Shown here: positions 1 through 9,429 of the stretch, piece by piece
Layout: the number at the start of each line of letters is the position of its first letter
How positions within the stretch are numbered: position 1 is the first letter of the stretch
DNA from: CAZQIC01 sp964593555
Lineage (GTDB): Bacteria > Bacteroidota > Bacteroidia > JAFLBG01
Direction of reading: 5' to 3'
Assembly: GCA_964593555.1 (NCBI GenBank)
Contig: CAZQIC010000005.1
Span: 25,669-89,668, forward strand
Length of the DNA: 64,000 bases
Notes under the pieces: model-generated
Database searches by the model: none
Told to the model about the DNA's origin: nothing
The model's input: only the letters and a program-made list of their open reading frames with translations
Made by a program: the position numbers and the translations under genes

Positions 1-1808
1 GATCCTTTGATTGGAATAGTGGAGCAACATGGGGAAACGGAGGTAATGTAGTTGGTGTCGATTTTCCGGGACCTGGAGACGCAGTGAATATTCCTGGTGG
101 AGAAATTGTTGAAATACCAGCTGGATTTGCTGCGCAGTGTTCAAAAATGAATCTGAATAATGATGAGGAAGATCTGTCCACGCAGCTTACGTTAATGTCT
201 TCAACAAGTTCATTAACACTTACCGGTAGTCTTCAAATGCTTCCCTGGAATGGAATGGCAGGCGCTATCTCGGGACATCTAGCAGGGAATATTACAATGA
301 ATGGTGGGACAATTACTATTGGAGGTGATTTTACGGCTACTTGTTATGACGATGGGGATTTTTTTTATCATCAAAATATTACAACAGACGGGGGGATATT
401 AACAATCAATGGAGACATTTCATTTACCAATAATGGAGTGGCGCTTGCAACTATTAATATGAACACAGTGAATAGTGTACTTAATGTTGGAGCCGGTTTT
501 ACGTTGGGAACACTGAATAATGGGGTGGGTGCTAATGGCACAATAAATTATAAGGGCGCAGCCGGGCAAACAATTTTAAGTGAAGTAACATATTATAATC
601 TTACAATTAGTGGTGGCGGATTAAAAACAGCGGATGGAAATATTGAAGTGAAGAATATAGTAAATATGACCAGTGGTAATGTTAATCTTTCGGGTAATAC
701 GTTGACGTTGGGAAATAATTTTTTGAACATTGGCACATTGAGTTATACCGCAGGATGGATGTATGGCGGTAGTTTTAAGCGTTGGTTTGATAATACTAGT
801 ACAGCAATAGGAGATGCACGCGGACATTTTCCGATTGGCAGTAGTACACATTACCGTCCATTCTGGGTTGCGGAAGGGGTTACTTTTGGAATACAAGCCG
901 AAGGGACTATTATGTTAACACATACAGCTGATTATACTTGGCCGGCACATGTTACAGCTACACATAATGATGTTTCCTGGGGTAATACTTTGCAAGGTGT
1001 CTCGAAATCTACATGGGCTGTGGCCACTGGTGATGGATACACTCTGGATAATATTGATGTGCGTTTTGGCGGACAAGGTTTTGGGACGAATGTCACTACA
1101 GACCTTGATGCCTCGCTTCTTGCAAGTGTGGTGGGAACCCATGCTGCAACAACCGGAACAGGTACTGAACCTTATGTTAACAGGACAGGGCTTACATCAG
1201 TAGGCATAAACAATACATTCAGAATAGGTTCAAGAAATATTATACAATCACCATTACCAATTGACCTTATTCTTTTCGATGCGATCGAAAATGGGAGCGA
1301 AGTAAAAGTGGAATGGACAACAGCTTCAGAAATAAACAACGATTATTTTACCATACAGCGATCAAAAGATGCGCTTAACTGGGAAAGCATAAAACAGGTT
1401 GATGGTGCCGGCAACAGTTCTTCAATTATAAATTATATTGATAAAGACCCTGTTCCTTATTCGGGCACATCTTTTTACCGCCTCCGCCAAACCGATTTTA
1501 ATGGAAGTGTTTCTTATTCTCAAATAGAGTCGGTAAATTTTCAGGGTATAGAAATTGTTCGTATATATCCTGTGCCTGCAAATCAAAACATGAATCTTTC
1601 CATTAATACATCCTTTGATACAGAAGTTGCCATTGAATTGTTTAATTCAATAGGACAAAATATGTTTAAAGAAATTGTTTATTGTACAAAAGGGTTGAAT
1701 GATGTTAGCGTTGACATTACGAAACTTCCTGCCGGAAGTTATTTGATCCGTCTCCAATCTGAACAGCTTTCTCTTTCAGATAAAATGCTATTTAATATTA
1801 GCAAATAA
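1..1808 (+). CDS. T9SS type A sorting domain protein, 5'-truncated
   Basis: The reading frame is open from the left edge (first whole codon at base 3), so the start lies outside the window; the GTG at 84 is internal. The visible part begins with a Trp/Gly-rich stretch (SFDWNSGATWGNGG) typical of repetitive beta-rich surface proteins of Bacteroidota. From about base 1250 a fibronectin-like module follows (LPIDLILFDA, then VEWTTASEINNDYF), and the last 85 residues form a type A sorting domain (IVRIYPVPANQ at its start, LPAGSYLIRL near its end). Such proteins cross the outer membrane by the type IX secretion system and are then attached or released. The substrate or ligand cannot be told. The call on export is firm; function is unknown. 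Confidence 0.85.
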   Translation, partial: SFDWNSGATWGNGGNVVGVDFPGPGDAVNIPGGEIVEIPAGFAAQCSKMNLNNDEEDLSTQLTLMSSTSSLTLTGSLQMLPWNGMAGAISGHLAGNITMNGGTITIGGDFTATCYDDGDFFYHQNITTDGGILTINGDISFTNNGVALATINMNTVNSVLNVGAGFTLGTLNNGVGANGTINYKGAAGQTILSEVTYYNLTISGGGLKTADGNIEVKNIVNMTSGNVNLSGNTLTLGNNFLNIGTLSYTAGWMYGGSFKRWFDNTSTAIGDARGHFPIGSSTHYRPFWVAEGVTFGIQAEGTIMLTHTADYTWPAHVTATHNDVSWGNTLQGVSKSTWAVATGDGYTLDNIDVRFGGQGFGTNVTTDLDASLLASVVGTHAATTGTGTEPYVNRTGLTSVGINNTFRIGSRNIIQSPLPIDLILFDAIENGSEVKVEWTTASEINNDYFTIQRSKDALNWESIKQVDGAGNSSSIINYIDKDPVPYSGTSFYRLRQTDFNGSVSYSQIESVNFQGIEIVRIYPVPANQNMNLSINTSFDTEVAIELFNSIGQNMFKEIVYCTKGLNDVSVDITKLPAGSYLIRLQSEQLSLSDKMLFNISK

Positions 1809-1876
1809 CTCTCTTCGTAAATTTCTGTCGTAAAAACGGAAGTAAATAGTAACTTCACTTTGCAAATATATTATTC

Positions 1877-3034
1877 ATGGAACTTTCTTTTATTTTAAAT
1901 CATCTGGGTGAGGATCGCGAAACATATTTAAACGCAGTCGCCCCTCCTGTTTTTCAAACGTCTAATTTTTGTTTTAAAACGGTTGACGCAATGCGTCAAA
2001 CGCTAACGAAAGAATTTGAAGAACCGTTCTATACAAGAGGGTATAATCCAACTGTCGCAACACTTAGAAAAAAAATAGCGGCATTGGAAGGCTCAGAGGA
2101 TGCGTTGGTCTTCGCTAGCGGAAGCGCCGCTGTTGCTGCTGCAGTGATGTCGGTTGTAAAGGCGGGGGATCATGCGATCTGCGTAAAAAAACCGTATAGC
2201 TGGACAAATATTTTGTTGAATCAATACCTCGAGAAATACGGAGTAAAAACAACAACGGTTGATGGTAGCGATCCGAAAAATTTTGAAGATGCGATATTGC
2301 CAACCACTAAACTTATTTTTCTCGAGAGTCCTAACTCTATGACTTTTGAATTGCAAGACATTGAAGCCGTTGCAAAAATCGCCCAAAAAAATAATATTGC
2401 AACTATAATTGATAACAGTTATTCAACACCATTAAATCAAAGTCCGATTAAATTGGGCGTTGACATTGTTGTTCATTCTGCAAGCAAATATCTTGGAGGG
2501 CACAGTGATATTGTTGCCGGAGTTCTGGCAACATCCAAAAGTAGAATTCAAAAAATGTTCTCCGAAGAATTTATGACCCTGGGTGGAATTATTTCTCCGC
2601 ATGATGCATGGCTTATGTTAAGGGGCTTGAGAACATTAGAGCTGCGAGTTGATCGTTCATCACAGAGCGCTGCAAAAGTTGTTGCATTTCTTGAAAAACA
2701 TCCAAAGGTGGAAAGGGTTTTGTATCCATTTTCTGATTCTAACCCACAATTAGCGATTGCAAAAAAACAGATGAGACAGGGTGGGGGTTTGTTATCAATA
2801 ATTATAAATGCCAAAGAGGTCAGCGAGGTTGAAAGATTTTGCGATAACCTTAAGTTGTTTTTACTTGCCTGTTCATGGGGCGGGTATGAATCATTGTTAT
2901 TCCCAATGTGCGCGCTGCACAATTCTAAAAGTTATGATAATCCACTGCCCTGGAATTTAGTAAGAATCTATATTGGGTTAGAAGATCCCGAAGTACTAAT
3001 TGAGGATTTAAAACAGGCGCTGGATAAAGTGTAG
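1877..3034 (+). CDS. Cys/Met-metabolism PLP-dependent enzyme (trans-sulfuration family)
   Basis: A 385-residue enzyme, normal length for the cystathionine gamma-synthase / gamma-lyase / methionine gamma-lyase family. The PLP lysine is K204 in SASKYLGGHSD, the cofactor aspartate is D179 in ATIIDNSYSTP, and Y52 and R54 (YTRGYNPT) match the residues that contact phosphate and substrate across the dimer. It should catalyse beta/gamma elimination or replacement on sulfur amino acids in the cytoplasm; which reaction cannot be decided from sequence alone. No other methionine or cysteine gene is adjacent. Its stop codon directly abuts the stop codon of the convergent OmpA-like gene (TAG|CTA at 3032-3037), with no room for a terminator. 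Confidence 0.9.
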   Translation: MELSFILNHLGEDRETYLNAVAPPVFQTSNFCFKTVDAMRQTLTKEFEEPFYTRGYNPTVATLRKKIAALEGSEDALVFASGSAAVAAAVMSVVKAGDHAICVKKPYSWTNILLNQYLEKYGVKTTTVDGSDPKNFEDAILPTTKLIFLESPNSMTFELQDIEAVAKIAQKNNIATIIDNSYSTPLNQSPIKLGVDIVVHSASKYLGGHSDIVAGVLATSKSRIQKMFSEEFMTLGGIISPHDAWLMLRGLRTLELRVDRSSQSAAKVVAFLEKHPKVERVLYPFSDSNPQLAIAKKQMRQGGGLLSIIINAKEVSEVERFCDNLKLFLLACSWGGYESLLFPMCALHNSKSYDNPLPWNLVRIYIGLEDPEVLIEDLKQALDKV

Positions 3035-4195
3035 CTACTTCTTAATAAATTTAAACTCAATTCGCCGATTTAATTTGTGCTCTTCTTCGGAGCAGTTAAT
3101 TCCGTTTGCACAACGGTTGAGCAGGTGCGTTTCTCCAAATCCTTTTCCACTTACTCGCTTTGCATCTATTCCTTTTGAGATGAGGTATTGAACAGCAAGA
3201 TTAACGCGGGTTTCGGAGAGTTTTAAATTAGAGGCATCATCTCCTTTTGAATCGGTATGTGCTGAAAGCTCTATGCGCATTGAAGAATTTTCTTTGAGTA
3301 TGCCTGAAACTTTATCCAGTTTTATTTTTGCTTCCGGTAATAATTCAGAAGAGCCTGCCTCAAAATAAACATTGTCGGCGATCACCAAATCTTTTCCGGT
3401 AGATTTTGTAAAATCCTTCATCACAATAAAGGGATCATCTTCTACTTCTACAGTTGACAATTTTTTAAATTCTGCAGGCAGCATTTTGTATACAAAAGCC
3501 CCGTTAGCATCCTTTTTCATTTCAGTTAGAACCGTGCCATTAGGTTTTGCAAGGAACACTTTTTCATCTTTAGGTAGGTTTGGATTGCTTTCAAGAGAAA
3601 ATTCAGTTGCTATTTTTGGATTTACTTTGTTGAAGGTAAAATCACCGAACTCGTTAGTAGTTGCGGAATTTAAAACTTTTCCTGTTTCGTCTTTTAGTTC
3701 TACTTTTTGATTTACAATTGGTTTTTTTATTTTTTCACCATATAAAAGTTTAGCCCGGAAATCCATGAAGACTTTAAGGTCTTCAACAACTTTTTTGGGA
3801 TGATCTTTAAGATAGTCTTTATTAAAATCGTCATAACCTTGTAATGGTATTTTGACGCCGCTTTTTCTGAAGTCAAGATCTACGGAGCCTGCGCCGGTAC
3901 AGGTAAAAGCTAACATAGTATCGCCTGCAGCCATATTATCTTTTTGAAAAACCTTCCATTCTCCCGACAGGTCTTTTACGGCGACAACAAGATCAATCGG
4001 GAAGAAATTTGTGTTTTTGTAAATAATGTAAAAATTATCAGGGGAGTTTGGGCAGCGGTCAAATTTTTCTCCAAACTTTTTTTCTTTAACTACAGGAGCG
4101 TTTAGGGTTTGAGCAAAAGCAACCCCAAGTCCTAAATTGATCAGACACAAAAAACATACAAAAAAAACTTTGGCGATTTTTTGGGCGTTGCTCAT
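3035..4195 (-). CDS. OmpA family protein with carboxypeptidase-regulatory-like domain
   Basis: 386 residues. An N-terminal signal peptide ends near AFAQT (about residue 30). A middle domain around residues 165-200 (VELKDETGKVLNSATTNEFG) looks like a carboxypeptidase-regulatory-like beta-sandwich. The C-terminal 110 residues are an OmpA/MotB peptidoglycan-binding domain: DNVYFEAGSSELLPEA, IELSAHTDSKGDD and the closing LNRRIEFKFIKK. The protein probably sits in the outer membrane or periplasm and anchors to the cell wall. Known relatives carry TPR or WD40-like repeats before OmpA; these are missing here, so this is a short version. It is transcribed alone and converges on the PLP enzyme gene. 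Confidence 0.88.
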   Translation of the reverse strand: MSNAQKIAKVFFVCFLCLINLGLGVAFAQTLNAPVVKEKKFGEKFDRCPNSPDNFYIIYKNTNFFPIDLVVAVKDLSGEWKVFQKDNMAAGDTMLAFTCTGAGSVDLDFRKSGVKIPLQGYDDFNKDYLKDHPKKVVEDLKVFMDFRAKLLYGEKIKKPIVNQKVELKDETGKVLNSATTNEFGDFTFNKVNPKIATEFSLESNPNLPKDEKVFLAKPNGTVLTEMKKDANGAFVYKMLPAEFKKLSTVEVEDDPFIVMKDFTKSTGKDLVIADNVYFEAGSSELLPEAKIKLDKVSGILKENSSMRIELSAHTDSKGDDASNLKLSETRVNLAVQYLISKGIDAKRVSGKGFGETHLLNRCANGINCSEEEHKLNRRIEFKFIKK

Positions 4196-4285
4196 TATTT
4201 ATAAATATAATAAACAGTTTAGAATAAGCATAATTATCATAATATGCCATGATAGGTTATATAGGCTAACTTAATTGAGAGTATT

Positions 4286-5620
4286 CTATAAAAAGTCGTT
4301 AGCCAGATTCGCAAGTTCAGAGCGTTCACCCTTTTCGAGTGTAATATGCGCATAAATATTTTGACCTTTTATGTGATCAATCAAATAAGACAATCCATTA
4401 CTCTGTGTATCAAGATATGGTGTGTCAATTTGGAATATATCACCCGTGAAAATAATTTTTGTGTTTTCTCCCGCACGAGTAATAATAGTTTTTACTTCAT
4501 GTGGTGTGAGGTTCTGTGCTTCATCAACAATAAAAAATACATTTGATAAACTACGGCCTCTTATGTATGCCAGCGGACAAACAACCAATTTCTCATTTTC
4601 AACCATTTCGGTGATTTGTTTAAACTCTTTATCTTTTTCGCTGAACTGGTTCTTGATGTATTTTAAGTTATCCCATAACGGTTCCATGTAAGGATTAACT
4701 TTCGATTTTATATCGCCTGGTAAATAGCCAATATCTTTATTGCTAAGAGGTACGATAGGCCGTGCAAGGTATATCTGGTGATAATTTCTCCTTTGTTCCA
4801 ATGCACCCGCCAATGATAATAATGTTTTACCTGTTCCCGCAACGCCTTGTATTGTTACCAGCGAAATATTCGGATTCATTATGGCTTCCAGTGCAAAGGC
4901 TTGTTCGCTGTTGCGGGGATTAATACCAAAAGCAGTATATTTTTTTACCCTTTCCAATTTATTATCAATTGGATTGTAAGATGCAAGTACAGATTTTTCT
5001 GTACTCTTAAGGACATAAAAATGATTGGCAGAAGGCTTTTCTTTTTTTAGAATTGCTGTTGTGCTGCAAGAACCTTTTTCGTAGAGTTCGTTTATTGCAG
5101 CAACGGAAACATTTTCAACAACAGAACGGCCTGTGTAAAGCTCACTGAGATCTTTTACTTTACCTGTTTCATAATCCTCAGCAAGTAAATTAAGCGACTT
5201 CGCTTTTAACCGGAGGTTGATATCTTTTGTAACCAATACAACTACTCTGTCTGGGTACGTCTCCGATAAATATAAAGCGGAGTTAAGTATACGGTGATCG
5301 GCCTTGCGTTCTCCAAAAACACGTTCAGCATCAATACTTGCTTTTTGATGCATCTCAATTTTAAATAATCCGTGACCTTTGCCACTAATATTTATCCAAT
5401 CTTGTAAAGTACCGCTGCCAGATATTTTATCAATATACCGGATAAACTCTCGAGCAGAAAAGTTTTTGGTATCATTACCCTTTTTGAAGTTGTCGAGTTC
5501 TTCTAATACAGCGATAGGAATAACTACATCGTTATATTTAAAGCTCTTTATTGCGTGGTGATCATATATGATTACGGAAGTGTCGAGTACAAAAATTTTC
5601 TTTTCTTTTTCTTTGGCCAT
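4286..5620 (-). CDS. PhoH family ATPase with N-terminal PIN domain
   Basis: 444 residues. Residues 8-150 are a PIN nuclease-like domain with the acidic residues D13 (FVLDTSVI), D108 (ADHRIL) and D133 (TKDINL). Residues 235-444 are a PhoH ATPase with Walker A GVAGTGKT (259-266) and Walker B FFIVDEAQN (about 362-370). PIN-PhoH fusions (PhoH2/YlaK type) are described as RNA-unwinding and RNA-cleaving proteins, so a role in RNA turnover is likely, by analogy only. The gene stands alone on the minus strand, with 90 bp before the OmpA-like gene and a 191-bp divergent region on its upstream side. Confidence 0.93.
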   Translation of the reverse strand: MAKEKEKKIFVLDTSVIIYDHHAIKSFKYNDVVIPIAVLEELDNFKKGNDTKNFSAREFIRYIDKISGSGTLQDWINISGKGHGLFKIEMHQKASIDAERVFGERKADHRILNSALYLSETYPDRVVVLVTKDINLRLKAKSLNLLAEDYETGKVKDLSELYTGRSVVENVSVAAINELYEKGSCSTTAILKKEKPSANHFYVLKSTEKSVLASYNPIDNKLERVKKYTAFGINPRNSEQAFALEAIMNPNISLVTIQGVAGTGKTLLSLAGALEQRRNYHQIYLARPIVPLSNKDIGYLPGDIKSKVNPYMEPLWDNLKYIKNQFSEKDKEFKQITEMVENEKLVVCPLAYIRGRSLSNVFFIVDEAQNLTPHEVKTIITRAGENTKIIFTGDIFQIDTPYLDTQSNGLSYLIDHIKGQNIYAHITLEKGERSELANLANDFL

Positions 5621-5786
5621 AAAGAACGTTTTAAAAATTAACTATTAAAATCAAAAAAATCAATTTACTTCAGTATAAAACTAAACGAATAGGGGTGCTT
5701 TTTTAGCTGTTATGCTCTAAATTAATTAACATCAGGTTGTTGGTATCGTTTAAGTGAATAAAAGCCTTAATTGAATTCAAAAAAAT

Positions 5787-5794
5787 TACTTTTG
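5787..5794 (+). promoter_or_regulatory. Bacteroidota-type -7 promoter box (TACTTTTG)
   Basis: TACTTTTG matches the TAnnTTTG box recognised by the primary sigma factor of Bacteroidota and lies 18 bp before the fructosamine kinase start, implying a very short leader. No clear -33 TTTG is seen at the usual spacing, so confidence is modest. Confidence 0.35.
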
Positions 5795-5811
5795 GGTATA
5801 AAATTGTTGAA

Positions 5812-6693
5812 ATGTTATTGCCTGCCGAAATAAAATCTGAAGCCGAATCGATACTTTCTTCCAGATATGAGAATAGTATTAAAATAACCCGTTTTGAGAC
5901 GGTAAGCGGAGGTAGTATTAACCATGCCTTGAAAATTTTCACCAATGAAAAAGCCTATTTTCTGAAGTGGAATTATGTAAAAAAGTACCCGTTAATGTTT
6001 GAGACCGAAGCAAAAGGTCTTGAACTGCTTCGCAAACCCAAGAGCATTGCCATTCCGGAAGTTATCGGTACTAAGGAAATTGACTTGTATTCGTTTTTAA
6101 TTCTTGAATTTGTAGAGAGCGCAGGCAGGGCAACTGACTTTTTTGAACGTTTGGGAAAACAACTGGCCGTACTTCATAAAAATACGTCTCAGCATTTTGG
6201 ACTCGATCATGATAATTATATAGGGTCATTGCCTCAATCCAATAAACAAAGCAGTAACTGGACGGAATTTTATATTCTGCAGCGCCTGGAACCGCAATTA
6301 GAAATGGCAAGAAATAAAAACTTGATGGATAAGCAGGCGAATAAACAGTTCAACAAAATGTTTAATGTGCTTCATGAGATTTTTCCCTCTGAGAAACCAG
6401 CGTTATTGCATGGTGATCTTTGGAGCGGGAATTATCTTGCTGGAAATGAAGGTGAGCCTTTATTTATTGATCCTGCTGTTTATTACGGCCATCGTGAAAT
6501 GGATATTGCTATGAGTAGATTATTTGGTGGTTTTGGTGAGGAATTTTATTCGACCTATAATAACGAATGGCCAATGGAAAAAGGATGGGAAAAAAGAATG
6601 GATATTTGTAACTTGTATCCTTTATTAGTACATGTTAATTTATTTAGCACAGGATATGTTCGGCAGGTATTACAAATAATAAAACAGTTTTAA
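5812..6693 (+). CDS. Fructosamine kinase family protein
   Basis: 293 residues, the usual length for fructosamine/ketosamine-3-kinases. It has the aminoglycoside-phosphotransferase-like kinase fold: the catalytic loop is LLHGDLWSGN with H200, D202 and N207, and the metal-binding aspartate is D220 in LFIDPAVYYGH, followed by REMDIAMSRLFGGF, which is very characteristic of the family. Family members phosphorylate sugar adducts on protein lysines so that they fall off (deglycation). It acts in the cytoplasm. The ridA gene follows 49 bp downstream on the same strand, across a short heptamer repeat; both could belong to a metabolite/protein damage-repair unit, which is inference. Confidence 0.92.
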   Translation: MLLPAEIKSEAESILSSRYENSIKITRFETVSGGSINHALKIFTNEKAYFLKWNYVKKYPLMFETEAKGLELLRKPKSIAIPEVIGTKEIDLYSFLILEFVESAGRATDFFERLGKQLAVLHKNTSQHFGLDHDNYIGSLPQSNKQSSNWTEFYILQRLEPQLEMARNKNLMDKQANKQFNKMFNVLHEIFPSEKPALLHGDLWSGNYLAGNEGEPLFIDPAVYYGHREMDIAMSRLFGGFGEEFYSTYNNEWPMEKGWEKRMDICNLYPLLVHVNLFSTGYVRQVLQIIKQF

Positions 6694-6702
6694 GTCTTTC
6701 AT

Positions 6703-6737
6703 AAACTTAGAACTTTCAACTATAAACTTAGAACTTT
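6703..6737 (+). repeat. Heptamer repeat locus A (5 units of 7 bp)
   Basis: Five contiguous 7-bp units of the form NAACTNN fill most of the spacer between the fructosamine kinase gene and ridA: the pair AAACTTA, GAACTTT occurs twice, separated by CAACTAT. The array ends 5 bp before the ridA start, so it occupies the place of the ribosome-binding region. Same family as loci at 16727, 20509, 22012, 22679 and 26319. Confidence 0.8.
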
Positions 6738-6742
6738 TAAAA

Positions 6743-7162
6743 ATGGCAAGCGATAAAATAGATTCTTCTAAAGCCCCTGAACCTGTAGGTTTATATCCTC
6801 ATGCGAGAAGAGTGGGTAATTTGTTGTTTCTTTCAGGCGTTGGTCCAAGGGAGCGGGGTGCAAAAAAAATTCCGGGTGTTGAATTAAATGAAAAAGGAGA
6901 AATAACTTCTTACGATATTGAAGCGCAATGCCACAGCGTTTTTAAAAATGTACGTTATATTTTGGAAGATGCAGGTAGTAACTGGGGTAATATTGTTGAT
7001 GTAACTGTTTATCTTACAAATATGAAGGATGACTTTCCTAAATACAATAAGTTATGGGCTGAATATTTTAAAGATAATTTGCCTTGCCGCACTACACTCG
7101 AAATAAATTGTTTGCCCACACCGATTGCAATTGAGCTAAAAGTGATAGCGACAGTAGATTAA
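6743..7162 (+). CDS. RidA family (reactive intermediate deaminase) protein
   Basis: 139 residues of the YjgF/YER057c/UK114 family. Seen: FLSGVGPRERG near the N-terminus, a VTVYLTNM segment in the middle, and LPCRTTLEINCLP with the conserved arginine before the last strand. Classical RidA hydrolyses 2-aminoacrylate and related imines made by PLP enzymes. The leader 'LYPHARRVGNLLFLSGVGPR' and the insert before 'GVELNEKGE' resemble subfamilies described as 2-aminomuconate deaminase-like, so the exact substrate is open. It follows the fructosamine kinase on the same strand. Confidence 0.9.
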   Translation: MASDKIDSSKAPEPVGLYPHARRVGNLLFLSGVGPRERGAKKIPGVELNEKGEITSYDIEAQCHSVFKNVRYILEDAGSNWGNIVDVTVYLTNMKDDFPKYNKLWAEYFKDNLPCRTTLEINCLPTPIAIELKVIATVD

Positions 7163-7190
7163 GTTAAATAGTTCAGTGGCATAAAGATAA

Positions 7191-7367
7191 ATGGGGAAAG
7201 TTATAGATAAAATTCGGCCAAGTAATATTTCAATACTGTTTACTATAATATTGCTTTTTACAATTGGAATAATTAGTGAGTTGATAAGGAGAATTATATC
7301 CATTTGGACTTTATGGGTTATGGCTTCTGAGAGGAACAAGGACAACAACCTAAAATGGAATTTATAA
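7191..7367 (+). CDS. Possible small membrane protein (58 aa) overlapping the TSUP gene
   Basis: An ATG at 7191 opens a frame of 58 codons ending with TAA at 7365-7367, 13 bp inside the downstream transporter gene. The product starts MGKVIDKIRPSN, then has one strongly hydrophobic helix (SILFTIILLFTIGIISELI) and a charged tail (ASERNKDNN). The overlap and same orientation suggest translational coupling to the transporter. I know of no homologue, there is no clear ribosome-binding site, and chance ORFs of this size are common in AT-rich DNA. Confidence 0.35.
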   Translation: MGKVIDKIRPSNISILFTIILLFTIGIISELIRRIISIWTLWVMASERNKDNNLKWNL

Positions 7368-8128
7368 TAATAGCGTTAACCGCATTACTTGGATCGGCGC
7401 TAACTTTTTTTTCAGGATTTGGATTAGGCACTCTCCTTTTGCCCGTATTTGCTGTCTTTTTTCCGCTCGATATTTCCATTGCTTTAACGGCTGTCGTCCA
7501 CTTACTGAATAATATTTTCAAAATGTTTTTAGTGGGAAAACACATTAATAAAAGTGTTGTATTGTTATTTGGTCTCTCGTCTTTGCTTGCTGCCATTGCC
7601 GGAGCTTACGTATTAACCTCGCTTTCACATTTTGATGCTGTATATAGTTATCAGCTCTTTGAAAGAACAATTCAGATTACTGTGATAAAAATTATCATCG
7701 CCCTGCTTATGATCGTTTTCGCGATCATGGAATTAAAGCCAACAATTTTCAAGATAAATAGCGGGAAAAGAGGATTGGTAGCAGGAGGTTTGTTGAGTGG
7801 TTTTTTTGGCGGCCTTTCCGGCCATCAAGGGGCATTGCGAAGTGCTTTTTTATTACCCCTTGGATTATCCAAGGAATCTTTCATTGCTACAGGTACGGCC
7901 ATCGCTGTAATTGTTGATATTGGAAGACTGAGTGTTTACTCAATTTCATTTTTAGTTTTTTCTATGCAGTCGAATGTTTATCTCATAGCAATTGCTGTAG
8001 TGTTTGCTTTCATTGGTGCTTTTGCAGGAAGTAAACTATTAAGCAAGGTCACGATCAAATTTATTCAAGGTGTTGTCGCCGCAATGCTTATTGTATTTGC
8101 ACTTCTTATTGGTTTGGGAATAATTTAA
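7355..8128 (+). CDS. TSUP family (TauE/SafE-like) membrane permease
   Basis: 257 residues with about eight hydrophobic helices. The family's two inverted repeat signatures are visible: ALLGSALTFFSGFGLGTLLLPVF near the N-terminus and GLLSGFFGGLSGHQGALRS in the second half. TSUP proteins move sulfite, sulfoacetate or other small anions across the inner membrane; the substrate here is unknown and no sulfur-oxidation gene is adjacent, though a PLP sulfur enzyme lies 4 kb upstream. Its start overlaps the end of a 58-residue hydrophobic ORF. Confidence 0.88.
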   Translation: MEFIIIALTALLGSALTFFSGFGLGTLLLPVFAVFFPLDISIALTAVVHLLNNIFKMFLVGKHINKSVVLLFGLSSLLAAIAGAYVLTSLSHFDAVYSYQLFERTIQITVIKIIIALLMIVFAIMELKPTIFKINSGKRGLVAGGLLSGFFGGLSGHQGALRSAFLLPLGLSKESFIATGTAIAVIVDIGRLSVYSISFLVFSMQSNVYLIAIAVVFAFIGAFAGSKLLSKVTIKFIQGVVAAMLIVFALLIGLGII

Positions 8129-8145
8129 CGGTAGTACTAATAGGG

Positions 8146-8176
8146 TTGGTCAATTGCATAATTTGCATTAAATTTG
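8146..8176 (+). promoter_or_regulatory. Promoter of the RhlE-like helicase gene
   Basis: A TTGG at 8146-8149 (-33 element) and TAAATTTG at 8169-8176 (-7 element) are separated by 19 bp, the best match in the window to the Bacteroidota consensus TTTG / TAnnTTTG. Transcription would begin near 8183, leaving a leader of about 45 nt before the TTG start. Confidence 0.55.
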
Positions 8177-8227
8177 ACAATATTATTGCGTAGAATGATA
8201 CTGCGTTGAACATTAAAAATAAATCAA

Positions 8228-9427
8228 TTGACATTTAACGATTTTAATTTTGAGCCGGAGTTACAAGAAGGACTTTCTTCAATGGGGTTTAATACTCCAA
8301 CTCCCATCCAACAGCAGGCTATACCTATAATACAAAGCGGGAAGGATATTATTGCCTGCGCACAAACCGGAACTGGTAAAACAGCGGCTTTCCTGTTGCC
8401 CGTGATTAATAAAATAATCAAATCAAAAGACAAGACAATAAATACCCTCATCGTTGTCCCAACGCGCGAATTAGCTATACAAATAGATGAGGCCTTGCAG
8501 GGCTTTGCCTATTTTACACCTATTAGTGCTATGGCAATTTTTGGTGGCACAAGCGGTATCTCATTTGAGCAGGAGCGAAAGGCACTTAGTGAAGGAGCAA
8601 ATATTATTATCGCAACACCGGGCAGGTTGATTTCGCATCTCAATATGGGATATGTTAAAATATCGAACTTAAAACATTTGATACTTGATGAAGCCGATAG
8701 GATGTTGGATATGGGATTTAACGAAGACCTCGGTAAGATCATTACCTATCTTCCTAAGGAGAGGCAAACCCTGATGTTTTCTGCTACCATGCCTCCAAAG
8801 ATCAGGGACCTGGCAAAGAAAACGTTGAATAATCCGGAACAGATCAACATTGCTGTTTCAAAACCGGCAGAAGGAGTATTGCAGGGAGCATACCTTGTAT
8901 ATAACCCGCAAAAAATAGAATTGTTAAAAGAAGTAGTAAAGGACAAGGATATAAAAAGTATAATTATATTTTCTTCTACAAAGGATAAAGTAAAAGAACT
9001 AGGCAAAGAACTTTCTCGATTAAAATTAAATGCAGCCGCTATACATTCTGATCTTGACCAGGATGAAAGAAATGACGTGATGAGAAAGTTCAAGAGTAAG
9101 GCCACACAAATATTAGTTGCTACGGATATTTTATCAAGAGGTATCGATATTGATTCAATAGGTTTGGTAATAAACTATGATGTGCCGGGTGATGCAGAAG
9201 ATTATATCCACAGAGTAGGGAGAACAGCGCGAGCGGAATCTACAGGTATTGCTTTAACTTTTATAAACGAAGAAGATCAGGGCAAGTTCAAAAAAATTGA
9301 AGACCTTATCGGTAGTGAAGTAAAAAAATTGCCACTTCCTGCAGCTCTTGGTGAAGGACCTGTATACGATCCTTCAAAATTCAGAAAGAAAACTTTTTCC
9401 AGCCCGAAACGTTTCAAAAAAAGATAA
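8228..9427 (+). CDS. DEAD-box RNA helicase, RhlE-like
   Basis: 399 residues with all helicase motifs in order: Q motif (FNTPTPIQQQAIP), motif I AQTGTGKT (45-52), Ia PTRELAIQ, Ib TPGRL, motif II DEAD (154-157), III SAT (185-187), V ATDILSRGIDID and VI HRVGRTAR. A short basic tail (KTFSSPKRFKKR) follows the second RecA domain. It unwinds short RNA duplexes in the cytoplasm, typically in ribosome assembly or mRNA decay, and cold induction is common in the group. I keep the TTG start at 8228 because an in-frame stop lies at 8207-8209 and the protein begins as its relatives do (TFNDFNFEP). It converges with the adhesin gene, two bases between stops. Confidence 0.93.
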   Translation: MTFNDFNFEPELQEGLSSMGFNTPTPIQQQAIPIIQSGKDIIACAQTGTGKTAAFLLPVINKIIKSKDKTINTLIVVPTRELAIQIDEALQGFAYFTPISAMAIFGGTSGISFEQERKALSEGANIIIATPGRLISHLNMGYVKISNLKHLILDEADRMLDMGFNEDLGKIITYLPKERQTLMFSATMPPKIRDLAKKTLNNPEQINIAVSKPAEGVLQGAYLVYNPQKIELLKEVVKDKDIKSIIIFSSTKDKVKELGKELSRLKLNAAAIHSDLDQDERNDVMRKFKSKATQILVATDILSRGIDIDSIGLVINYDVPGDAEDYIHRVGRTARAESTGIALTFINEEDQGKFKKIEDLIGSEVKKLPLPAALGEGPVYDPSKFRKKTFSSPKRFKKR

Positions 9428-9429
9428 AA

